Part shown: positions 1 through 7,818 of the stretch, in pieces
How positions within the stretch are numbered: position 1 is the stretch's first letter
Layout: each line of letters opens with the position of its first letter
Assembly: GCF_001830555.1 (NCBI RefSeq)
Contig: NZ_MIAM01000063.1
Location: forward strand, 1-64,000
Reading direction: 5' to 3'
From: Sphingopyxis sp. RIFCSPHIGHO2_12_FULL_65_19
GTDB taxonomy: Bacteria > Pseudomonadota > Alphaproteobacteria > Sphingomonadales > Sphingomonadaceae
Length of the DNA stretch: 64,000 nt
Translations under genes and position numbers: made by a program
The notes under the pieces: generated by a model
Seen by the model: only the letters and a program-made list of their open reading frames with translations
Told to the model about the DNA's origin: nothing
Databases searched by the model: none

Positions 1-134
1 CGAGGCAGCCTCGGCGCGTTTCGGCGTGCCGGTAGAATGGATCGAGCGCGTCATGCGCGCCGAGAGCCGAGGCAGCCTCGGCGCGTTTCGGCGTGCCGGT
101 AGAATGGATCGAGCGCGTCATGCGCGCCGAGAGC
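1..134. repeat. Perfect tandem duplication of a 67-bp unit (1-67 and 68-134)
   Basis: cgaggcagcctcggcgcgtttcggcgtgccggtagaatggatcgagcgcgtcatgcgcgccgagagc occurs twice back to back; 67 is not a multiple of 3. Confidence 0.97.
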
Positions 135-617
135 GGCGGACGCACGATGCTGGACGGTCGCCCGATCACCAGCCACGCCGGCGCGATGGGGCTGATGCAG
201 CTCATGCCCGGCACCTGGTCCGAAATGCGCGCGCGGCTCGGGCTCGGACGTGATCCCCATAGCCCGCGCGACAACATATTGGCGGGGACGCTCTATCTTC
301 GTCTGATGTATGACCGCTTCGGTTATCCCGGACTGTTCGCAGCCTATAACGCGGGACCGGCACGCTATGCCGAGCACGTGCGGACCGGCCGCGCGCTGCC
401 CGGTGAGACCCGCGCCTATCTCGCGAGCGTCGCCGGAGTGCCCGTCAATTCCCGGTCGGCTGTCACGGCCGCCAGTGCAACGCCGCGTACCGTCAATGCC
501 ATCTTCTTCGCGATCGGCGACCGGCCCCCTGCCGGCCGGAGCGAAGCCGGTGCGGCCACGCTGTTCGTCGCGCTGCGATCGACGTCGCCCGAGAAGAACG
601 CGCCAGACCGCCCATAG
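93..617 (+). CDS. Lytic transglycosylase (SLT domain), conjugation-associated; N-terminus disrupted by the 67-bp duplication or reinitiating at a GTG
   Basis: ORF with PVEWIERVMRAESGG...AMGLMQLMPGTW...NILAGTLYLRLMYDRFG...AAYNAGPARY, typical SLT motifs. Confidence 0.85.
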   Translation: MPVEWIERVMRAESGGRTMLDGRPITSHAGAMGLMQLMPGTWSEMRARLGLGRDPHSPRDNILAGTLYLRLMYDRFGYPGLFAAYNAGPARYAEHVRTGRALPGETRAYLASVAGVPVNSRSAVTAASATPRTVNAIFFAIGDRPPAGRSEAGAATLFVALRSTSPEKNAPDRP

Positions 618-671
618 TGCGAGCCGATCGGGGCTTCATGCCGAATCGTGTTTCTGCTATGTTCCGAGCCT

Positions 672-1127
672 ATGGAGTTGGTCGTGATGTTGCTCGGTCT
701 GATCCTGTCCGCCACCGGCATCGTCCTCTTCGCCTGGGCGATGTTCCGGCTCGCCGTCTTCGCACTCCCGGTCGGGCTCGGTGCGGCCGCATTTCTGTGG
801 GCGGGGGGTGGCGAACTGGGGCCGTTGCTCGGTCTGCTTCTCGGCCTCGTCGTCGGCGTCGCGGTCTTGCTGATCGGACGCATGCTCATCGCGTCGCGGT
901 TGCCCGTTCCGCTTCGCGGAGCGATCGCGCTTCTCTTCGCCGTGCCCGCCGGGATCGCCGGCGGCAGTGTCGTCTCCAGCCTGATGCAGCTCGGCGGTGC
1001 GGGGCCGACCGCGACCGGCATCGCCGCGGCGGTCGGCGCGATCATCATCGCCGGTGCCGCCATGATGAGCCTGTTGCCCGCGATGACCGCTTGCACCGGT
1101 TCGAACGGATCCCCGCTGCACGGTTGA
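672..1127 (+). CDS. Small multi-pass membrane protein, hypothetical
   Basis: ORF with several hydrophobic helices (MELVVMLLGLILSATGIVLFAWAMF...). Confidence 0.5.
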   Translation: MELVVMLLGLILSATGIVLFAWAMFRLAVFALPVGLGAAAFLWAGGGELGPLLGLLLGLVVGVAVLLIGRMLIASRLPVPLRGAIALLFAVPAGIAGGSVVSSLMQLGGAGPTATGIAAAVGAIIIAGAAMMSLLPAMTACTGSNGSPLHG

Positions 1128-1642
1128 TCTGTTGGGGCCAGTGGGCCGAGTGCTCGCTCCTCGTGTCACCGCGCGCATGGCGACCACGACGAGAGTGCTT
1201 CAAGACGGCAGGGTCTGACCTGACGCATCCGGGTTTTCAGGCGCCTCGCGCCTGCGGCGCGACCGCCGCTCTATTCCGCTAGGCTCACATCCGTTCGCCA
1301 AGCTCCACCGGGCCACGCTTCGCGCGTCCCGGCCAAAGGTGACGATCGGACTGGCGGGATGCCGGAGCCTTGCTCCGGCCTGTCGTCGCCGCGCCTGACC
1401 GGCGCGGCGGCATTTTTCGTTGGGCCTTCCCCTCGTCGCGCGGGTGGGCGGCGCTCCCTTCTGGGCCCGGCCCGGCGTCCCGCAAGCCGGCCTTCGACTG
1501 CGCTCGGGTCCGGCTCCTCCATTGCATTTCGGCCCTGCGGGTGCGGACCGCCTCCTGGCCGCGCCCGGCAGGTCGCAATTCGCCGCCCACCCCCGCTCCG
1601 GGGGAGGCCCTGGGGTTTTTGGGGCGGCATTGGAGGATAGCC

Positions 1643-2614
1643 ATGCACCAGACCGGCAGCCAACGCGCGCGCGCAGAGGGCAGCAAACGCCAGCCCCCGG
1701 CGGAGCGCGCCAATCTTTACGACGAGGTGACGGGCCGCATTGTTTCCGAACTTGAGGCGGGCCGCTTCCCTTGGGTCCAGCCTTGGGGCCGCCCCAATGG
1801 TCAAGGCTTCTCCGCCGCCCCCGGCCTCCCGCGCAACGGGCTCACCAGCCGCAATTACAGCGGCGTCAATGTCCTGATCCTGTGGGGAGCAGTGATCGAG
1901 AACGGCTATCCGTCGCAATCGTGGCTGACCTTCCGCCAAGCCTTGGAGGCGGGCGGCAATGTCAGGAAAGGCGAGCGCGGGACAAGGGTTGTCTATGCCG
2001 ACCGCTTCACCCCCGAAGCCGAGAAGGAACGCGCGCGCCAGACCGGCGGCGAAGCCCGCGCGGTGCCGTTCCTCAAACGCTTCACCGTGTTCAACGTCGC
2101 ACAGTGCGAAGGCTTGCGCCCCGGCCTTGCCACCGACCCCGCACCGCTTCCCGAACGCCAAGTCGTGCCGATCGCCGAAGCGGTCATTGCGGCATCGGGC
2201 GTCGATTTCCGCATCGGTGGGGACAAGGCCTACTATGTCCCGAGCGCCGACTATGTGCAGGTGCCCCCGCAACCGGCCTTCCACGAACAGATCAATTTCT
2301 ACCGGACGGCGCTGCACGAACTCTGTCATGCCAGCGGCCACCCGTCGCGCCTCAATCGCAATCTGCGCAATGCGTTCGGCAGCAAGGACTATGCGCGCGA
2401 AGAATTGATCGCCGAGATGGGATCGGCCTTCCTTTGCGCCGCGCTCGGCATCGTGCCGACCGTTCGTCACGCCGATTATCTGGCATCATGGCTCGACGTG
2501 CTGCGCGAGGACAATCGCGCGATCTTTCGCGCGGCCAGTCAGGCGAGCAAGGCCGCCGATTGGCTGCTTGCCCGCTACGCCGAGACGCAGGACGAAGGGA
2601 GGGAAGCGGCATGA
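1643..2614 (+). CDS. ardC: ArdC-like antirestriction / ssDNA-binding zincin protein
   Basis: GGAGGATAG RBS before ATG 1643; NLYDEVTGRIVSELEAGRFPWVQPWG N-domain and ALHELCHASGHPSRLNR zincin motif. Confidence 0.88.
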   Translation: MHQTGSQRARAEGSKRQPPAERANLYDEVTGRIVSELEAGRFPWVQPWGRPNGQGFSAAPGLPRNGLTSRNYSGVNVLILWGAVIENGYPSQSWLTFRQALEAGGNVRKGERGTRVVYADRFTPEAEKERARQTGGEARAVPFLKRFTVFNVAQCEGLRPGLATDPAPLPERQVVPIAEAVIAASGVDFRIGGDKAYYVPSADYVQVPPQPAFHEQINFYRTALHELCHASGHPSRLNRNLRNAFGSKDYAREELIAEMGSAFLCAALGIVPTVRHADYLASWLDVLREDNRAIFRAASQASKAADWLLARYAETQDEGREAA

Positions 2615-3045
2615 TTACGCTCCCCCATGCGATCCTTTCGGCGCTGCGCGCGAATGCGCGCGCCAGCCGCCTCCACGAGCAGCGCGACGAACGGTTCGAC
2701 CCGTTCCCGGTGGTCAAATTCTTCAATCCGGTCGGCGCGGCGACGTGGATCGCCACCGAGCTTTACGACGATGGAGACACGCTGTTCGGCCTCGCCGACT
2801 TGGGGTTCGGATGCCCGGAAATGGGCGTGTTCTCGCTTACCGAGATTGCGGGCGTCCGCTTGCCCTTCGGCCTGTTCATCGAGCGCGACGAGCATTTCGA
2901 GCCGCTGGCCCCGCTTTCGCTATGGTCCGATACCGCGCGGCGCATGGGTGCAATCGTTCTGGCCGAAGCCGAACTTCGCCGCATCACCGATAGCCGGAAC
3001 GGCAACGAGCTTCCGCCGCCTCTTGATGATCGAGGGGCCGGATGA
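2611..3045 (+). CDS. DUF2958 domain-containing protein
   Basis: ATGA overlap with ardC; PVVKFFNPVGAATWIATELYDDGDTLFGLADLGFGCPEMGVFSLTEI. Confidence 0.88.
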   Translation: MITLPHAILSALRANARASRLHEQRDERFDPFPVVKFFNPVGAATWIATELYDDGDTLFGLADLGFGCPEMGVFSLTEIAGVRLPFGLFIERDEHFEPLAPLSLWSDTARRMGAIVLAEAELRRITDSRNGNELPPPLDDRGAG

Positions 3046-3130
3046 CGCGCGGCGCGTTTCGCCGCATTGAGTGCCGGTCCCGCCCATCCAGCAAGACAAA
3101 CGGGACCGGCGCTCCAGAAGGAGCAGACCA

Positions 3131-4942
3131 ATGAAACTCGACTTTATCGACCATAGCAAGCTGGTTCCGTCCAAGGTGAACATGCGGCACGGACCCAAGC
3201 CCCCGGACGTGGGCGACATTCTGCCCTCGATCCGCAAGCGCGGTGTCATCGTGCCGCTGATCGTGCGCCCGCAGGCGGGCAACGATAATGGCGTCCACGA
3301 AATCGTCGCCGGGCGGCGGCGCTGGACGGCGAACGCCATCGCGCTTGTCGAGGGCATCGACCACGGCCCGCTTCCCGTCGCCATCCTCGACGCCGGGGAC
3401 GACGCCGACGCCATCGAGGCATCGCTTCTCGAGAACACCCGGCTCGATCCCGACGAGGTGACGCGATGGGAAACCTTCGCACGGCTGGTCAAGGAGGGCC
3501 GCGACATTGCGGATATCTCCGCGACGTTCGGCATTCCCGAGCTTGGCGTGAAGCGTATCCTAGCGCTCGGCAACCTGCTTCCGCGCATCCGCGATCTTTA
3601 CCGCAAGGAGAAGATCAACGCGGCGACCGTCCGGCATCTGACGCTGGCGAGCAAGCAGCAGCAGAAGGCATGGCTGGCGCTCTACGACGATGACGACGCC
3701 TATTGCCCGACCGGCCAGCAATTGAAGGCATGGCTGTTCGGCGGGCAGTCGATCAAGGTCGAACATGCCCTGTTCGACGTCGATGCGAGCGGCCTTGCGA
3801 TCGTCGCCGATCTGTTCGGCGAAGACCGCTATTTTGCAGATGCCGACGCGTTCTGGACCGCGCAGAACGCCGTAATCGACGCGCGCAAGGAGGACTATCT
3901 GGATGCCGGATGGTTCGACGTGGTGATCGTCCCGCCCGGCGAATATTTCTACCGCTATGAGTTCGCCAAGGCACCCAAGCGCAAGGGCGGGCGCGTGTAT
4001 ATAGATGTGCGCGAAAGCGGCGAGGTCGAGGTCCACGAAGGCTATGTGACGAGCAAGGAGGCCAAGCGGCTCGAACGCGGCGAGGCAATCGAAACCGGCC
4101 CCAAAGTGCCGCGCCCCGAAGTGACGAGCACGATGCAGACCTATATCAACCTGCACCGTCATGCCGCTGTCCGCGCCTCGCTGACCCGTCATCCCAAGGT
4201 CGCGCTGCGCTTGATGGTCGCCCATGTCATCGTCGGGTCGCCACTGTGGACGGTCAAGCCCGAGCCGCAGACCGCGCGCAACGACGATGTGCGCGAAAGC
4301 GTCGAAACTTGCCGCGCGGAAACCGACTTCGACGCGAAGCGCCGCGCCGTATTGGACCTTCTCGGCTTCTCGCCCGAGGAACCGACCGTCACAGGCGGCA
4401 ACGGCGACGACTTCGGACTGGTCGGCGTGTTCCTGCGCTTGCTCGACGTGCCCGACCGCGCCGTAATGGACGTGATCGTCATCGTCATGGGCGAAACGCT
4501 CGCCAGCGGCAGCGCCGCCATCGAGGCGGTCGGCGGCGAGATCGGCGTCGATATGGCCCGCTACTGGCAGGCCGACGACGCCTTTTTCGAGTGTGTCCGC
4601 GACAAGGAGGTGCTGACCCGCATCGTCGCCGAGGTGGCGGGCGAACCTGTCGCCGCCGCCAATGCGAAGGAACCGGGCAAGGTCTTGAAGCGCATCGTCC
4701 GCGACCATCTGGAGGGTGCGAACGGGCGGCCCAAGGTCGAGGGTTGGGTGCCGAAATGGATGGCGTTCCCGCCCGCTACCTATACGGCGCGCGGCGGCGT
4801 CGGCACCGTCGCGGCTCATGCCAAGGTGCTCGCGGCGCGCCCCGACCGCGAGCCGGAACCGACCGGCCCCGGCGCGGTGATTGCGCTTCCGGCCCCTGCC
4901 AAGGCCGAGCCGCAGGAACAGCCCGAGCGCGAAGCCGCATGA
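3131..4942 (+). CDS. ParB/RepB/Spo0J-family protein
   Basis: N-terminal ParB-like nuclease fold motifs (LVPSKVNMR...SIRKRGVIVPLIVRPQ...EIVAGRRRWTA...SLLENTRLDPDEVTRWETFARL). Confidence 0.88.
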   Translation: MKLDFIDHSKLVPSKVNMRHGPKPPDVGDILPSIRKRGVIVPLIVRPQAGNDNGVHEIVAGRRRWTANAIALVEGIDHGPLPVAILDAGDDADAIEASLLENTRLDPDEVTRWETFARLVKEGRDIADISATFGIPELGVKRILALGNLLPRIRDLYRKEKINAATVRHLTLASKQQQKAWLALYDDDDAYCPTGQQLKAWLFGGQSIKVEHALFDVDASGLAIVADLFGEDRYFADADAFWTAQNAVIDARKEDYLDAGWFDVVIVPPGEYFYRYEFAKAPKRKGGRVYIDVRESGEVEVHEGYVTSKEAKRLERGEAIETGPKVPRPEVTSTMQTYINLHRHAAVRASLTRHPKVALRLMVAHVIVGSPLWTVKPEPQTARNDDVRESVETCRAETDFDAKRRAVLDLLGFSPEEPTVTGGNGDDFGLVGVFLRLLDVPDRAVMDVIVIVMGETLASGSAAIEAVGGEIGVDMARYWQADDAFFECVRDKEVLTRIVAEVAGEPVAAANAKEPGKVLKRIVRDHLEGANGRPKVEGWVPKWMAFPPATYTARGGVGTVAAHAKVLAARPDREPEPTGPGAVIALPAPAKAEPQEQPEREAA

Positions 4943-5052
4943 AACTGGACGGGCGGCGGCGCACCCGCCGCCCGTTCCGTCCCCCATAAAATCGCCGCGC
5001 CGCTCGGCCGCAAGCGGCCCTCGCGGCGCGGATTTCAGACAGGAGACTTGTC

Positions 5053-5520
5053 ATGGCCGACCGTGTTTCGGCATCCATCACCATCGGCGGGACGCTCCCC
5101 GCCAGCCAGCTTCCCGCCTTCGCCGAGGCCATCGCGAACGAAGGGCTGTCCACCGAATGGGACGGCGAACCCTTCGCGCTCGGCGATCTGCCCGAGGGCG
5201 AGCCCTTGGCGCTCATGGCGCACGAGGTCGCCTGGGGGCGGTTCGAGGGACTCGAAGCCTTCTGCATCGCGCATGGGCTTTTCTTCGCGCGCTGGTCGGG
5301 CGCCTATGCCTGCCAGTGGGGTGCGGAACGCACCGTGTTCACCGGCAGCGGCGAACCGCAAAGCTACGCTGCCGACGAGGACGACTATATCCTCATGGGG
5401 CGCTGCACCGCCGAGCGATTGGGCAGCTATGCGGCGATCATCGCGCATTTCGATGCGGCCGACTTCGCGGTGCCCCCGCTTGTCATCACGCCCGAACGGG
5501 AGGAGGCGAGCAATGGCTGA
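5053..5520 (+). CDS. Hypothetical protein of the ICE leading region
   Basis: 155-aa ORF with RBS (aggagactt) after parB; no family recognised. Confidence 0.65.
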   Translation: MADRVSASITIGGTLPASQLPAFAEAIANEGLSTEWDGEPFALGDLPEGEPLALMAHEVAWGRFEGLEAFCIAHGLFFARWSGAYACQWGAERTVFTGSGEPQSYAADEDDYILMGRCTAERLGSYAAIIAHFDAADFAVPPLVITPEREEASNG

Positions 5521-6016
5521 CATCTGGATTCAGGGCAGCTTCGCCTTTCGCTGCACCGCCGCCGAGTGCGCGCTGATCGAGGAAGTCGCAAACGCTGGCT
5601 ACGCGCTAGCGAATGACGACGCGCCCGATCCGCCGAGCGCGGCGCTGCTCGCAGCCTTTCCGCCGGACGATGCGAACGCGCGGTGGAGCGGGTTTCGCGA
5701 GGCGTTCAACGATCCCGAATTTCCCACCATCGGAGCCGATTTCATCGCTGAAACCTGCCCCGACGATCCATCCGCGCGGATCGTGTGTTTCGCCAGCATG
5801 GACGATTTCGATGCCGCTGCCATCGCGGTGGTGATCCAGCGATGTTGCCCCGAAACGCTCGCCAAGGGGCCGATCGGCTTTGAATGGGCCATGACCTGTT
5901 CCAAGCCCCGCATCGGGGAGTTCGGTGGCGGCTGGTGCGCGATTTTCGCAGACCGCATCGAGATCGACGCGACCAACGAGGCGCTGTCGCGCGCGCTCGC
6001 GGGCGACGGCAACTAG
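5513..6016 (+). CDS. Hypothetical protein of the ICE leading region
   Basis: 167-aa ORF overlapping the previous CDS; GGGAGGAGG-type RBS. Confidence 0.65.
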   Translation: MADIWIQGSFAFRCTAAECALIEEVANAGYALANDDAPDPPSAALLAAFPPDDANARWSGFREAFNDPEFPTIGADFIAETCPDDPSARIVCFASMDDFDAAAIAVVIQRCCPETLAKGPIGFEWAMTCSKPRIGEFGGGWCAIFADRIEIDATNEALSRALAGDGN

Positions 6017-6069
6017 CCCAAATCGCGCCGCACTGCGCGCTCGCGTGCCGAAAACCCCTGCCGCCTGAC

Positions 6070-6297
6070 CTACCGGGCGGTGCGGCGGATCACCGTCCGG
6101 GCGCTTCCGCATAACGTGCATTCGTCCTTCTGCCGCTCGAATCCGCGCGTGCCGCCGAGCGCGCAGGTGACGACATTGGCCTGTGCGGTAACCGACAGGT
6201 TGAGCCGGTCAGTCACGCAGGCATCGCACACCGCCGCGCCGTCCAGCCGCACGATCAGCCGTTCGATCTGCCCCGCAATCGTCGTTCCTTCGTTCAT
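6070..6297 (-). CDS. Small protein with CxxC motifs (putative zinc ribbon)
   Basis: MNEGTTIAGQIERLIVRLDGAAVCDACVTD...CALGGTRGFERQKDECTLCGSARTVIRR; two CxxC pairs. Confidence 0.55.
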   Translation of the reverse strand: MNEGTTIAGQIERLIVRLDGAAVCDACVTDRLNLSVTAQANVVTCALGGTRGFERQKDECTLCGSARTVIRRTAR

Positions 6298-6657
6298 CGC
6301 CGTGAGGCTATAGCCGCGGCCTCGTGGCCGCGAAAGCAATCATGGCTTCCCGGAAAGACGCCGGACTGGGCTTCCTGTCCGCGCGCGCATCTCGTCCTTT
6401 CGTGTCTCACCAACCCGTCGCCGGCTCCTTGGGCGCATGACCTGGGACGGCCGCGCGCCTCGCGAAACCATCGCGCGGAACTGATTTCCCCGCGCCGCTT
6501 TGGCGGCGCTCCTCGCGGCCGCTTCGCTCCAAATCAGCCCCGCGCTTCCGGTCCTCCGCTTCGCTTCGGCCTGCGGTTCGCAGCGCGCTCAAGGGCCGTC
6601 CCTTCGGTCCGCCCATCGCCCGGCATCGGGTCGGGCGAATGTGCAAGGAGACGAGAA

Positions 6658-6978
6658 ATGCCCTCAATCGGTCATGTCCAGCGCCAGAACGACGGTTCGT
6701 TCCGGGGCGCCTTGAAGACGCTTTCGGTCAATGCCGAGATCGCCATCATCCCCAACCGCAGTAAGACCGGGGACCAGCCCGACTACCGCGTGCTGTCGAA
6801 CGGCGTCGAACTGGGCGGCGGCTGGATCCGCACCGGCGAGGTGAGCCAGCGCGAATATGTCCGCCTCGCCATGTCGGCCCCCGAACTTGGCGGCCGCACC
6901 CTCTACGCCAATCTCGGCCGCGCCGCCGGGCAGGACGACGACGACGCGTTCGCCGTTATCTGGAACCCCGGCGACTGA
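6658..6978 (+). CDS. DUF736 domain-containing protein
   Basis: MPSIGHVQRQNDGSFRGALKTLSVNAEIAIIPNRSKTGDQPDYRV...GGGWIRTG. Confidence 0.92.
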   Translation: MPSIGHVQRQNDGSFRGALKTLSVNAEIAIIPNRSKTGDQPDYRVLSNGVELGGGWIRTGEVSQREYVRLAMSAPELGGRTLYANLGRAAGQDDDDAFAVIWNPGD

Positions 6979-7310
6979 GCCGGATCGGCCCCGCGCCGGT
7001 CACCCGGCGCGGGGCTTTCCTCATGCCTTGAGGGCTCGGCGTGGGCCTTTTCCTGCACCGGAACGCGCTTGCGGGCCTGCAGAGAGGAAGAAATCCGCTC
7101 AGCAAGCACCGAGTATCCGGCGGCGAACGGACCGCCTCAACCATCGACGGTTCCCCCAATTTTCACGCCACCTGCGTTCCGCTTCGCTCCACTCCGGCGA
7201 CGAGAAAATCGGCTCCCCCGTCGCCCGCTTCGCGGCCGCTGCGCGGTGGTTGACCCCGCCCGCTCCCCGCCGGGCGATGGCTCATCTTTCGCTTGTATCA
7301 GGAGGATGAG

Positions 7311-7472
7311 ATGTCGGTTGAACAACAGATCGAGGAGCTTCGCGCGGAGCTTTCATGGTGCGATGACGCGGGAGAACGGCGGCAGATCGAAGCCGAATTA
7401 AGGGCCGCTGAGAAGAGGCTGAAGCGGTGCAATCGGGCGCTGCGTCAGGCCGAACAGGCAGGCTGGCAATAA
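7311..7472 (+). CDS. Small coiled-coil-like protein (53 aa), absent from the supplied ORF track
   Basis: ATG preceded by strong RBS ggaggatgag; translation MSVEQQIEELRAELSWCDDAGERRQIEAELRAAEKRLKRCNRALRQAEQAGWQ. Confidence 0.55.
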   Translation: MSVEQQIEELRAELSWCDDAGERRQIEAELRAAEKRLKRCNRALRQAEQAGWQ

Positions 7473-7611
7473 GGCGATGCGCTGTTGAAGGGGCAGGTTC
7501 GCGGGAGTGGTGCCGCATGGCGCCGCTCCCCTTTTTTGATCGGGAAGGCGGGAAGGCAAAGCGGGCGTCTGGGGCGGCAGGTGGCAGTCGGGCTCGATGG
7601 CAAGATAGAGG

Positions 7612-7629
7612 CAAAATCTCGCGATTTTG
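7612..7629. promoter_or_regulatory. Inverted repeat CAAAATC-TCGC-GATTTTG, candidate oriT element upstream of relaxase
   Basis: 7-bp perfect stem with 4-nt loop about 190 bp upstream of the relaxase start. Confidence 0.35.
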
Positions 7630-7818
7630 TAAGTGTTTGTCTGCACATCGTTTTTTGAAGGCTTTTGCGAGACTCGCCCTTTGAGTGCGAGACAGGGTTA
7701 CCAGGAGTGGCGGTTTTCTGGGCTTTTCCGATCCCAATCGCGAGACTCCTTGCGCTCTGGCGAGGACGCGCCATTCTTATCGGCGGGGAGCGTCATTCCG
7801 GCATGGAAGGACGCCGCT

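Noticed and set aside
1771-3045. Single long ORF joining part of the ardC region to DUF2958
   Set aside because: Only the 2611-3045 portion is real; the upstream part is out-of-frame readthrough of ardC.
3560-4987. 475-aa reverse ORF opposite the ParB-like gene
   Set aside because: Antisense shadow; no RBS or family motif.
5053-5520. Possible ArdA antirestriction protein
   Set aside because: Position is suggestive but I could not recognise ArdA motifs, so it is left as hypothetical.
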